DNA of 6,052 bases from Candidatus Pacearchaeota archaeon (GCA_023228245.1 JALOBN010000095.1:1-6052); one strand, 5' to 3'; counted from the first letter of the stretch, positions 1 through 5,045 are shown. The notes: a model not told the origin generated them from the sequence alone. A program made the numbers and translations.

Positions 1-502
1 GGAGGGCGACTTCTGTAAATTCCGCCAGCTCACCGGATGGAATGCCCACGGAACCGGCAACTGTAACCGCGTTGGCAATATCTTCTGCCGTGGCCCCGGT
101 CTCTGTCCTGATTCGCTGGAGGTCGCTAGATAGAGTGTCTAGCGCAGGCCCGGAAACGCCAGTCGTCTTGCTGACGCTCGCCATGAGGCTTTCCCAATTA
201 GCCGCGGTGCTGATCGATGCAGCGCCCAATGCCCCAATCGCAGCAACCCCTGCCAATCCGGCGGTTGCTGCCAGGCCAAGGCCGCCGGAAACGCCAGATA
301 TGGCTGATCCGAGCGGCCCCATTGAGGCGGTGAGGCCGGATACCGATGATTGCAGGCCGCTGCCCATACCTGTCTTGAAATCTGCCTCGATCCCCGAGAC
401 GGTCGAGGACACCTTAGATCTAGCCGAAGCTAGACCACTATCTAAGTCCTTTGCGTCTAAGCCAATTTTGGCGTATGCTGCGCCTACCTGTTCACCCGGC
501 AT
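1..502 (-). CDS. Tail tape measure protein, TP901-type, N-terminal part (runs off the left edge)
   Basis: The minus-strand frame from ATG at 502 stays open to the window edge and gives 167 residues, so the gene is partial. Tape measure proteins set tail length and line the tail tube. A Gly/Ala/Ser-rich hydrophobic stretch lies at about residues 45-98. From residue ~102 the sequence (NWESLMASVSKTTG, then LDTLSSDLQRIRTETG, then AGSVGIPSGELAEFTEVAL) matches the conserved start of the TP901 tape measure core: an NWE-type entry, a paired helix, and the G-I-x-x-x-E-L-x-x-F-T signature. The start is set by AAGGAGAT just upstream, which overlaps the stop of the chaperone extension, leaving only 10 bp between the two reading frames. 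The position directly after the chaperone frames is the usual one in tailed phages. A long plus-strand open frame (42-725) covers the same DNA and is taken to be its antisense shadow. Confidence 0.88.
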   Translation of the reverse strand, partial: MPGEQVGAAYAKIGLDAKDLDSGLASARSKVSSTVSGIEADFKTGMGSGLQSSVSGLTASMGPLGSAISGVSGGLGLAATAGLAGVAAIGALGAASISTAANWESLMASVSKTTGVSGPALDTLSSDLQRIRTETGATAEDIANAVTVAGSVGIPSGELAEFTEVAL

Positions 503-512
503 GAAAATCTCC

Positions 513-863
513 TTAAGGAATTCGCAGCCCGCGATTGGCCGCTTCTTGTTTCATTTTCTGTTTGTTGATTGCTTTATTTGGCAACAATTTAGAAAGCCGC
601 GGGAATTCTTTGGGATTGTTGACGGCAATTCCGAAAAGTTGAGCCGTTTGCCAATCGTGCGCAATCGCGCGCTCTTCGGCGCGCACAACACTGAGGGCGA
701 CTTGTTTGAGTTCCCAGATGGTTAGACGCCGGACCTCCCTGGGCGATAGCCCGGCGTCGAGTCCGACCTTTAGGGCGAGTTCGTAGCTGAAGGCGGCTCG
801 TTTTCCGTCGCCTGCTCCTTCTTCGTCGCCCTCGGTGAAGGAGGGACCAGCCCGGCCCCCAAT
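513..863 (-). CDS. -1 frame extension of the tail assembly chaperone (lambda gpT-like part)
   Basis: This minus-strand frame is open from just after a TAG at 866-864 to a TAA at 515-513 and lies in the -1 frame relative to the chaperone gene. It has no ATG, GTG or TTG near its beginning and no ribosome binding site of its own. Its sequence nevertheless looks like protein: AAFSYELALKVGLDAGLSPREV followed by RRLTIWELKQVALSVVRAEE resembles the 'GlsP.e...LT..El' helix motif of tail chaperone C-terminal domains, and the end is rich in Lys/Arg/Gln. Entry by -1 slippage at GGAAAAC (806-800) would give a fusion of about 235 residues: 140 from the short form plus 95 here. The frame stops 10 bp before the tape measure start, with the stop codon inside that gene's AAGGAGAT site. 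If it is not a frameshift product it would be a start-less orphan frame, which seems less likely. Confidence 0.75.
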   Translation of the reverse strand: MGGRAGPSFTEGDEEGAGDGKRAAFSYELALKVGLDAGLSPREVRRLTIWELKQVALSVVRAEERAIAHDWQTAQLFGIAVNNPKEFPRLSKLLPNKAINKQKMKQEAANRGLRIP

Positions 864-1219
864 CTAGCGGCTTCCATGATAGCGAGATTGACCAGGGTCA
901 TGGCGTGTTTCCATTCGTCAGTGGTAATTTGCTTATCTCGTAAATAATCAAAATGTGACTGCAACAGCGCCTTAGCGCCTGACAAGTTTAGCAGCGCAAA
1001 GTCTCCTTTGTCGCGTTTAGCGCCGTTTATGCCAGCCATGAGCATGATAGTCTGCTCACGAATATCGTAAGGCGCATCAAGCAGCAGGTAAAATGATTTC
1101 CGCTTCATTTCTTCAGATTCGTTCTCGATTTCAGCCATGCTGTCAATGTCAAACCTGAGATCGTATCGCTTTCCAGCCAGCTCGATCTGAGCTTTCGGCA
1201 TGCCTTTAGTAACTGTCAT
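770..1219 (-). CDS. Tail assembly chaperone, short form (lambda gpG-like role)
   Basis: This 149-residue acidic to neutral protein lies immediately upstream of the tape measure gene and downstream of the tail tube genes, the standard place for the tail assembly chaperone that coats the tape measure during tail assembly. Residues 8-30 (PKAQIELAGKRYDLRFDIDSM) have the common opening of such chaperones, a beta hairpin of the type 'i.l.Gk.y.LrfdinsmaeiE'. The rest is helical. The C-terminal 25 residues (PPSPRATKKEQATENEPPSATNSP) are low-complexity, as expected of a tail region that is bypassed in a longer frameshift form. GAGGGAG about 7 nt upstream supports ATG at 1219 over the internal ATG at codon 7. 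The family is inferred from position, length and pattern, not from a database match. Confidence 0.75.
   Translation of the reverse strand: MTVTKGMPKAQIELAGKRYDLRFDIDSMAEIENESEEMKRKSFYLLLDAPYDIREQTIMLMAGINGAKRDKGDFALLNLSGAKALLQSHFDYLRDKQITTDEWKHAMTLVNLAIMEAARLGAGLVPPSPRATKKEQATENEPPSATNSP
800..806 (-). promoter_or_regulatory. Candidate -1 ribosomal frameshift site GGAAAAC
   Basis: On the minus strand the chaperone codons GAA-AAC (139-140) are preceded by G, giving G GAA AAC. After a -1 slip the A-site tRNA reads AAA with two of three pairs kept, and the P-site tRNA re-pairs on GGA with one U-G wobble. An internal AAGGAG lies at 820-815, 8 nt upstream, a layout like the stimulatory internal Shine-Dalgarno of E. 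coli dnaX. No clear pseudoknot follows; small hairpins (GTCG/CGAC, GGGC/GCCC) occur 30-50 nt downstream. It is the best slippery candidate between the TAG limit at 864 and the chaperone stop at 770. Confidence 0.6.
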
Positions 1220-1282
1220 TGAAACTCCCTCGATAAATCATAAGGCAGAAAAATAATCATGCCTTTAAATCAATTTTAAACG

Positions 1283-1299
1283 ATTCGCGAATATAAATA
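1283..1299 (-). promoter_or_regulatory. TATA-like element overlapping a 10-bp palindrome, upstream of the chaperone gene
   Basis: The minus strand reads TATTTATATT at 1299-1290, close to the archaeal TATA consensus. The perfect palindrome ATTCGCGAAT at 1283-1292 overlaps its downstream end, as an operator would. A start of transcription about 25 nt downstream would leave a leader of roughly 45-50 nt before the chaperone ATG at 1219. No bacterial -35 box lies at the right spacing. The use as a promoter is inference. Confidence 0.35.
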
Positions 1300-1303
1300 G
1301 AGG

Positions 1304-1342
1304 GAGAGCCTCATGTTCTTGGTAGAACGATCATCGGCTCTC
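1304..1342 (-). terminator. Nested stem-loop after the large tail tube gene
   Basis: Just past the stop codon at 1348-1346 the minus strand carries GAGAGCC (1342-1336) pairing with GGCTCTC (1310-1304). Inside it GTTCT (1328-1324) pairs with AGAAC (1319-1315) around a 4-nt loop. The stem is followed by pyrimidine- and T-rich sequence. It may act as a terminator or as a 3'-end stabiliser that separates abundant tube mRNA from the chaperone message. There is no long T run, so efficient intrinsic termination is uncertain. Confidence 0.45.
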
Positions 1343-1345
1343 TGT

Positions 1346-2284
1346 CTATGTGGTGTGATACCTCAACCTACCAGTCCCCTGATAGGTCAGGTCACTTTCC
1401 ACTATGCTTTCAATTGCCACATTAGGCGAAACACCGGTCAACTTGCCGACTCCTCTCAGGATGTTGTAAGAGCCTGTGGTATTATCCATGTAGAACTCAC
1501 ACATGACGGAAGTGCCTAGTTTGGCGATCTCTTCCCCCGAGTCCCGGCCACCTGCGAGATTGGTTTCGACCTTCGTGGCCACGACATCCGTTCCCGCGCC
1601 CGTATATGCAGCCGAAACAAGCAATTTGGCTTCGGCATCGTCGTTTACCGCTGCGACTACTTCCGCTTCAGTGCTTACCGGCGTGCCGCTTTCCGTTTCC
1701 AGCGAAACCGTGATCACATTTCCGGCCACAGTGACACCAAGCGCCTGATCTCCATCGCCTGGATCTGAATGAACGATACTGACGGAATTGCCAGATGTGC
1801 CAGTTGGCACCGCCGTATAGGTGATGTTTCCATGAACGAGACTTGCCTGCCCATAGAACCAATGGGCCGATACCGATCCCGTCCAACCTTTCAGGGTCGC
1901 CAGATATTCGCGCCACGCGCCTGGCGAATTGAGCGTCTGCGAGAACGTGGTAATCTCTTGAGTGTCTACCTTCGGCTCAACCTTCCACTGATAACCGCCG
2001 CCAAGGGATTCTATGGCTGTATAGTAGAAATCGCAGGTAACCGTCCCGGCTGGTGTGGCTGGAAGCGTCACATAGCCGCCCGCGTAGTCGATTATGCAGC
2101 CGGTTACAGTGGTTACGCCGTCCTTGACGGTGACGGCATAGGCCGGGTCCCATAGGCGGTGCGTTCTGTCGGTCACATAATACTCTAGCGTGCTGCCCAC
2201 TTGAGTCATTCCGCCACCCGATACCGATGTGGACGGTGTGTATGACCTAAAAAAAGCGGCGTACTTGCCGCTTAAGGCTGTCAT
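1346..2284 (-). CDS. Large tail tube protein with inserted beta-rich domain
   Basis: This 312-residue protein is a longer paralogue of the next gene upstream (2305-2718). Shared features are the start MTALxGK, the block W-[KV]-x-P-K-x-D-x-x-E-x-T (residues 100-112), A-W-x-x-x-x-x-T-L-K-x-W-T-G-S (123-137) and the C-terminus [FY]-Q-G-T-G-x-L-x-Y (301-309). Two insertions account for the extra size. Residues ~15-90 form a Thr/Tyr/Val-rich beta segment (YYVTDRTHRLWDP is the most distinctive part). Residues ~153-250 resemble a repeat domain seen in phage structural proteins, with GNSVSI (165-170), an AEVVAAVN helix (207-214) and the terminal NLAGGRD (242-248). Such a domain probably projects from the tube surface. 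The protein should polymerise around the tape measure as tail tube; the assignment to tail tube rests on the paralogy and gene order. AGGAG lies 9 nt upstream of ATG 2284, inside a hairpin. Confidence 0.78.
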   Translation of the reverse strand: MTALSGKYAAFFRSYTPSTSVSGGGMTQVGSTLEYYVTDRTHRLWDPAYAVTVKDGVTTVTGCIIDYAGGYVTLPATPAGTVTCDFYYTAIESLGGGYQWKVEPKVDTQEITTFSQTLNSPGAWREYLATLKGWTGSVSAHWFYGQASLVHGNITYTAVPTGTSGNSVSIVHSDPGDGDQALGVTVAGNVITVSLETESGTPVSTEAEVVAAVNDDAEAKLLVSAAYTGAGTDVVATKVETNLAGGRDSGEEIAKLGTSVMCEFYMDNTTGSYNILRGVGKLTGVSPNVAIESIVESDLTYQGTGRLRYHTT

Positions 2285-2287
2285 TTC

Positions 2288-2306
2288 AAATCGCTCCTAG
2301 CGATTT
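2288..2306 (-). promoter_or_regulatory. Hairpin-embedded ribosome binding site between the two tube genes
   Basis: A perfect inverted repeat with 8-bp arms, AAATCGCT and AGCGATTT, and the 3-nt loop AGG on the minus strand contains the AGGAG site of the large tube gene. The TAA stop of the small tube gene (2307-2305) overlaps the outer end of the stem. A ribosome finishing the upstream gene would melt the stem, so this could couple translation and set the ratio of the two tube proteins. The structure is seen directly; the regulatory role is inference. Confidence 0.55.
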
Positions 2307-2718
2307 AAGTGTAGGCAAGCGCGCCAGTGCCTTGGAATGAAACCGATACGCCCACGCCCTCAACGCCGTCTATGGCGCACTCGACAGGGAACCCGGTTAT
2401 AATGATGTTGCCGGTCAGCTCATGGCTGGAATCCAGATCGAATACCGCTTCAGTGGCTGCGCCCCCAAGTAGATCAAATATGCTCTTTTGGCCGTTGGTA
2501 TCGGTCAGATCCACGTATGCTAGATCTATGCTGCCGGTCCAGGACTTGAGAGTGCCTATGAAGCTTTTCCATGCAAGGCTGTTATCACTTGCCATTTCGG
2601 TCGTCTCTGCGACATCTGCCTTTGGGTCGATCTTCCAGGCTTTCACACCGACTACGTTAACATGTGAGCCGGAGCCTTTGAAGGTGACCGCGCCACCTTT
2701 GCCTGCTAGTGCTGTCAT
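2305..2718 (-). CDS. Tail tube protein (small)
   Basis: This 137-residue protein has the size and pattern of a phage major tail tube protein: a strand-rich N-terminus, an extended loop ending in W-K-I-D-P-K-A-D (28-35), E-x-T-x-M (38-42), the helix AWKSFIGTLKSWTGSIDL (49-66), a short helix IFDLLGG (80-86), and the closing strands ELTGNIIITGF (100-110) and GVSVSFQGTGALAY (123-136). The GTLKSWTGS and SFQGTG motifs are typical of tube proteins, whose subunits stack as hexameric rings to form the DNA channel. GGTGAT 7 nt upstream supports ATG 2718. The gene follows a 223-bp gap with promoter candidates and precedes its larger paralogue by 20 bp, pointing to duplication. Which of the two is the main tube subunit cannot be told from sequence. 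Confidence 0.8.
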   Translation of the reverse strand: MTALAGKGGAVTFKGSGSHVNVVGVKAWKIDPKADVAETTEMASDNSLAWKSFIGTLKSWTGSIDLAYVDLTDTNGQKSIFDLLGGAATEAVFDLDSSHELTGNIIITGFPVECAIDGVEGVGVSVSFQGTGALAYT

Positions 2719-2736
2719 TTAGTTTATCACCTTTTT

Positions 2737-2775
2737 TATAGTTGCAACTATATCTTACTGTTTAACATCTCACAA
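2737..2775 (-). promoter_or_regulatory. Bacterial-type promoter candidate overlapping a 16-bp palindrome
   Basis: The minus strand has TTGTGA (2775-2770), a 17-nt spacer and TATAGT (2752-2747), a 4/6 and 5/6 match to sigma-70 boxes. The -10 box lies inside the perfect palindrome TATAGTTGCAACTATA (2752-2737), placed to act as an operator over the start of transcription. The small tail tube ATG follows about 20-30 nt later with its own ribosome binding site. If the host is archaeal, the palindrome could still be a regulator site while the -35/-10 match would be chance. Confidence 0.35.
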
Positions 2776-2826
2776 AACGCATTGCAGCGGATTGATCATA
2801 GAAGAGAAAGGATTAAATAGAATGCA

Positions 2827-2928
2827 ATGAATGTTAGTTACATGACGGATGATGCGACAATGACGATGATCGGCTTTTTTGCATGCGTTGTCATGTATTG
2901 GTGGCTATTGTCTGCATTAGACGATTAG
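2827..2928 (+). CDS. Possible 33-residue membrane micro-protein
   Basis: A plus-strand frame from ATG 2827 to TAG 2926-2928 encodes a short polar start (MNVSYMTDDATMTM) followed by a hydrophobic run IGFFACVVMYWWLLSAL (residues 15-31) long enough for one membrane span, and two terminal Asp. It runs against the surrounding structural genes and fills an otherwise non-coding gap. AAAGG at 2807-2811 lies too far upstream (about 15 nt) to be a good ribosome binding site. A stem-loop overlaps its 3' end (2903-2930). A frame this short may be chance, so the call is tentative. Confidence 0.25.
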   Translation: MNVSYMTDDATMTMIGFFACVVMYWWLLSALDD

Positions 2929-2930
2929 CC
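2903..2930. terminator. Stem-loop in the gap after the gp10-like gene
   Basis: GGCTATTGTCT (2903-2913) pairs with AGACGATTAGCC (2919-2930) through 11 pairs, including one wobble and one bulged base, around the 5-nt loop GCATT. On the minus strand it lies 12 nt past the stop of the gp10-like gene and could end or stabilise that message. On the plus strand it overlaps the end of the micro-ORF and is followed by T-rich sequence. There is no T run directly after it on the minus strand, so a terminator role is uncertain. Confidence 0.4.
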
Positions 2931-2935
2931 GACAC

Positions 2936-2963
2936 GCTTCTTTATATATGCTTCTTTATATAA
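2936..2963. repeat. 14-bp tandem duplication at the 3' end of the gp10-like gene
   Basis: Two head-to-tail copies of GCTTCTTTATATAW (2936-2949 and 2950-2963) differ only at the last base. They straddle the stop codon of the gp10-like gene. Since 14 is not a multiple of 3, the duplication changes the reading frame; with one copy removed the protein would end in IKKRVG instead of IKKHI. Each copy also looks like an archaeal TATA box on either strand. Confidence 0.7.
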
Positions 2964-3301
2964 GTCGGAAGTTTAGAAATATTAGACTGTAATGTGTCGT
3001 TGATGAACCCGGCCTTTCCGGTCGTGTGGTGCAAGCTTCTATCCTTTTCCTGCACGAAAATGTAATCTGTTGCCGCCCCACCTCCCCCGACGTAAACAAC
3101 TTTGTTTGAATCATCTCTCTCATATCCAAGAGAGTTTCGCATGGTCCCGCCCGACTTTCCAGACCCCGCCGGATAAACACCCACCGGGCAATCTCGTTGG
3201 GCTTGTGGTTTCCAGACGGTCAGCGCAAATTCTTCCAGACCATCCATGCCACGTTTGACCACCGCTTTCTTAAACGGGCCATCGTTCCATGTCGCACTCA
3301 T
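2942..3301 (-). CDS. HK97 gp10-like head-tail joining/minor tail protein
   Basis: This 119-residue protein follows the pattern of the HK97 gp10 family, small proteins of the head-tail joining region: an N-terminal helix (residues ~9-36) ending in AQRDCPV (34-40), the G-x-[LM]-R-x-S element as GGTMRNSLGY (51-60), a strand VVYVGG (68-73), an aromatic/acidic segment DYIFVQEKD (79-87), and a Gly/Phe turn plus C-terminal helix (GKAGFINDTL, 95-104). Its ATG overlaps the stop of the MuF-like gene by 4 bp (ATGA), so it is translationally coupled. Its 3' end is altered by a 14-bp tandem duplication. A 223-bp gap with promoter candidates separates it from the tail tube genes. Confidence 0.72.
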   Translation of the reverse strand: MSATWNDGPFKKAVVKRGMDGLEEFALTVWKPQAQRDCPVGVYPAGSGKSGGTMRNSLGYERDDSNKVVYVGGGGAATDYIFVQEKDRSLHHTTGKAGFINDTLQSNISKLPTYIKKHI

Positions 3302-4239
3302 GGCAATGCTTCTCCGGGCAACTTTTGGCTGCCTTTGATGGTCAGTTCTACAAGTTCATCCGCCGACTTGCGTTTCAGGTAGGCGCCTTTCTTGGATTCT
3401 TTGGGCTCTTTGGGCACCTTCGTTTCTGTTTTCTTTTCAGCCACTTTCGGCATGTAAGGCTTAGACGATTTCGCCACCACTGAAAGCGTACATCGGCACC
3501 TCGGATGCAATGGAGGCCCCCGGCCATCGCTCGCGAAATCCCCGCCAATTTCCGCCCGTTTCCCTTGCATCCCACCACATTTAGAGCACCGACGTGAATC
3601 GGCGGCGGTTAACCATTCATTTGCATATTCGTCTTTAGAAATGATGCCCCGCTCAACTGCGCTTTCGGTGACTTGCCTGCTTCCTTCATTGGTGGCCGTG
3701 TGTGATTCAGTTAGCCCTATTGTATATGCCCGATATCTGAGAAGTTGCGCTGCCTTTTTCGCAGCAAGTTTCTCCGCCGTGGCCGGGTCCATGCCTGCAT
3801 CAAGCATGGTTCGCTTATAATTTTGAACTGCTTTAGAGTGCTGAGGCAACAGACCAATATTTTCCTTAATCGCCTTCATCTGCTCACGAGGATTAAGGCC
3901 CTCTTCCAGCCCCCGCCGGGTTATCTCGCGAATCGTTGCCTTGGTGCCGGTATCTATGAGCTTGATTTGCTCAGCGCCATACTTCTTTATCCAGGCGATT
4001 GCTTCAGGGGAGGTCAAATCAAACTTGACGCCGGTGCCTAAGATCTTCCCGAGTTCGGCCAATTGAGCCTCGCCGCCCTCATAGAACGCAGATTCTATCA
4101 GGGGCGTGGGATCGAATCGCATTATTTGCGTATTGACTCTCCCAGATTCCGCAACTTCTTCTGCCCACTTTTCAAACTCGTCCGCGATGTTCTTGGCCCA
4201 CTTGTCGCCAATCGCCTGCACCGGAGTATCCATCGTCAT
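3298..4239 (-). CDS. Head morphogenesis protein, Mu gpF / SPP1 gp7 family
   Basis: This 313-residue protein carries the phage Mu F-like domain at about residues 165-252: RAYTIGLTESHTATNEGSRQ (170-189), the D-x-x-x-C-x-x-C-x-x-x-x-G segment DSRRCSKCGGMQG (214-226), and the hallmark H-P-R-C-R-C (245-250). Cys218, Cys221, His245, Cys248 and Cys250 probably bind zinc. In the family this minor head protein associates with the portal and takes part in head assembly and DNA ejection. The N-terminal 160 residues are mainly helical; residues 260-295 are Lys/Glu/Pro-rich and probably disordered. It overlaps its neighbours by 4 bp on both sides. ATG 4239 is chosen for the ATGA overlap, but ATG two codons later is possible. 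It is odd that it lies after the terminator-like gene, since MuF genes usually sit next to the portal gene. Confidence 0.85.
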   Translation of the reverse strand: MTMDTPVQAIGDKWAKNIADEFEKWAEEVAESGRVNTQIMRFDPTPLIESAFYEGGEAQLAELGKILGTGVKFDLTSPEAIAWIKKYGAEQIKLIDTGTKATIREITRRGLEEGLNPREQMKAIKENIGLLPQHSKAVQNYKRTMLDAGMDPATAEKLAAKKAAQLLRYRAYTIGLTESHTATNEGSRQVTESAVERGIISKDEYANEWLTAADSRRCSKCGGMQGKRAEIGGDFASDGRGPPLHPRCRCTLSVVAKSSKPYMPKVAEKKTETKVPKEPKESKKGAYLKRKSADELVELTIKGSQKLPGEALP

Positions 4240-4679
4240 GCCCTAATTTTTATTAGACTGAAGTCTACAGAGAATCGGTAACATGGACCGCCAATCATAG
4301 CTAAGTCCTGTGAATTGGTCAAGTCGTCGGGGAGGCTCCTATTCGTATCGCATCTCAGATAGCCGGTTGGCAAATTCTCATCCAGCCATTGCCTAATGTC
4401 TTCAGCCACCTTGTAGGCATTGAAGGGGTCCGTATATCGCACTTGAACCTGGCAACCAGGGTAATCCATGTAATCTATTCCCCCCGCGCTGGATGTCATC
4501 TGAGAGGGCTTGCTACCTATATTGCCCCCGACACCGCCGCCGGTGGGGAAGAGCGCGATGCAATTGACGATTGGGGTTCCGTTAGCATCTTTGTCGGGGA
4601 ATTGCATTGGATATATCGGCAGGGCCTGCCCCGGCATATCTGCAAGCTTATTTGCCACATCTTCGACTACACTTGACAT
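4236..4679 (-). CDS. Minor capsid / tail terminator-like protein
   Basis: This 147-residue protein resembles the phage minor-capsid/tail-terminator group that caps the tail tube at the head-tail junction: an N-terminal helix (SSVVEDVANKLADM, 2-15), a strand NCIALFPTGGG (39-49), a loop, the core CQVQVRYTDPFNAYKVAEDI (77-96) continuing as a helix, and a C-terminal strand pair (GGPCYRFSVDFSLIKI, 130-145). The pattern 'vqv.vR..dp..A...a..I...L' is the best pointer to the family. GGAGGT 5 nt before ATG 4679 is a strong ribosome binding site. The gene overlaps the Cys-rich gene by 32 bp and the MuF-like gene by 4 bp. A small perfect hairpin (TAGACT/AGTCTA, 4254-4267) sits at its 3' end, close upstream of the next start. 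Confidence 0.65.
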   Translation of the reverse strand: MSSVVEDVANKLADMPGQALPIYPMQFPDKDANGTPIVNCIALFPTGGGVGGNIGSKPSQMTSSAGGIDYMDYPGCQVQVRYTDPFNAYKVAEDIRQWLDENLPTGYLRCDTNRSLPDDLTNSQDLAMIGGPCYRFSVDFSLIKIRA

Positions 4680-4914
4680 TTTGAACCTCCATCTGCATAT
4701 ATCGCCTCATCGCATTCCTTCGCCTGACCCGCAAGCGCCAATCGCGACAATGCTTGCAATGCCCCATGCAGTATTCGCGATATCGCGAAAAGACATAATT
4801 GGCTTCAGCCACCGCCACAACCTCGGGATCATCCAGATTAGACATGATCCATCCTTTTAGGCCGGGGCCGCCCAGAAGTGGCCGCTTGTGGTAAGCTCTG
4901 ATCGTGTGGCTCAT
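4648..4914 (-). CDS. Small Cys-rich, basic protein of unknown function
   Basis: I do not recognise this protein. From ATG 4914 it has 88 residues; from the in-frame ATG at 4845 it has 65. The shorter start has the better ribosome binding site (AAAGGAT about 8 nt upstream), while the longer start lies about 26 nt after the expected start of a TATA-driven message. The body has an acidic N-terminal part (SNLDDPEVVAVAEANY), then C49-x3-C53-x2-C56 with nearby His52 and His55, an Arg-rich helix (RLRVRRRNAMRRYM, 60-73), and C82-x3-C86 at the very end. The Cys/His pattern suggests a small zinc-binding protein, and the Arg-rich part could touch nucleic acid or capsid. Its last 32 bp overlap the terminator-like gene and encode the second Cys pair. 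It opens the minus-strand block of overlapping genes. Confidence 0.55.
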   Translation of the reverse strand: MSHTIRAYHKRPLLGGPGLKGWIMSNLDDPEVVAVAEANYVFSRYREYCMGHCKHCRDWRLRVRRRNAMRRYMQMEVQNVKCSRRCGK

Positions 4915-4957
4915 CTACGTGTAACCTGCAATTGTTTGCTGCTTCAAAAGCCGATAA

Positions 4958-4975
4958 CATATTTTTATAAGATAT
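4958..4975 (-). promoter_or_regulatory. TATA-like promoter for the minus-strand structural block
   Basis: The minus strand reads CTTATAAAAATATG around 4971-4958, with TTATAAAAAT as the TATA-like core. Transcription starting about 25 nt downstream would begin near 4940 and reach ATG 4914 of the Cys-rich gene after a short leader. No properly spaced bacterial -35 box was found. It is the only AT-rich element directly in front of this block. Confidence 0.4.
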
Positions 4976-5013
4976 GATCTAAGGTCGACCCCCCTGATGT
5001 CACGCTCTGGAAA

Positions 5014-5045
5014 GTGCCTTATCACGAATCGATAAGCAGAGGCAC
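5014..5045. repeat. Composite stem-loop in the divergent region
   Basis: CTTATC (5018-5023) pairs with GATAAG (5031-5036) around the loop ACGAATC. An outer GTGC (5014-5017) pairs with GCAC (5042-5045) with a 5-nt bulge on one side. It lies upstream of both divergent promoters and could be an operator or part of a structured RNA; its role is unknown. Confidence 0.4.

Noticed and set aside
42..725. Long plus-strand open frame of 227 codons
   Set aside because: It is antisense to the tape measure start and the chaperone extension, both of which show family-like sequence and sensible ribosome binding or gene order. Its own product is Pro/Ala-rich without a recognisable fold.
1769..2155. Plus-strand 128-codon frame inside the large tube gene
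   Set aside because: It is antisense to a well-supported tail tube protein and has no ribosome binding site or motif.
2327..2722. Plus-strand 131-codon frame opposite the small tube gene
   Set aside because: It is a full-length shadow of the tail tube gene; the product is Ser/Pro/Thr-rich low-complexity sequence.
2841..2898. Minus-strand 18-codon frame in the gap
   Set aside because: Very short, with no ribosome binding site; it looks like a chance frame.
4510..4860. Plus-strand 116-codon frame
   Set aside because: It is antisense to the terminator-like and Cys-rich genes, with Pro/Ile/Ser-rich sequence and no motif.
4838..4960. Minus-strand 40-codon frame starting at ATG 4960
   Set aside because: Its ATG lies inside the TATA-like element, upstream of the expected transcript start, and it has no ribosome binding site. 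The overlapping Cys-rich frame is more convincing.
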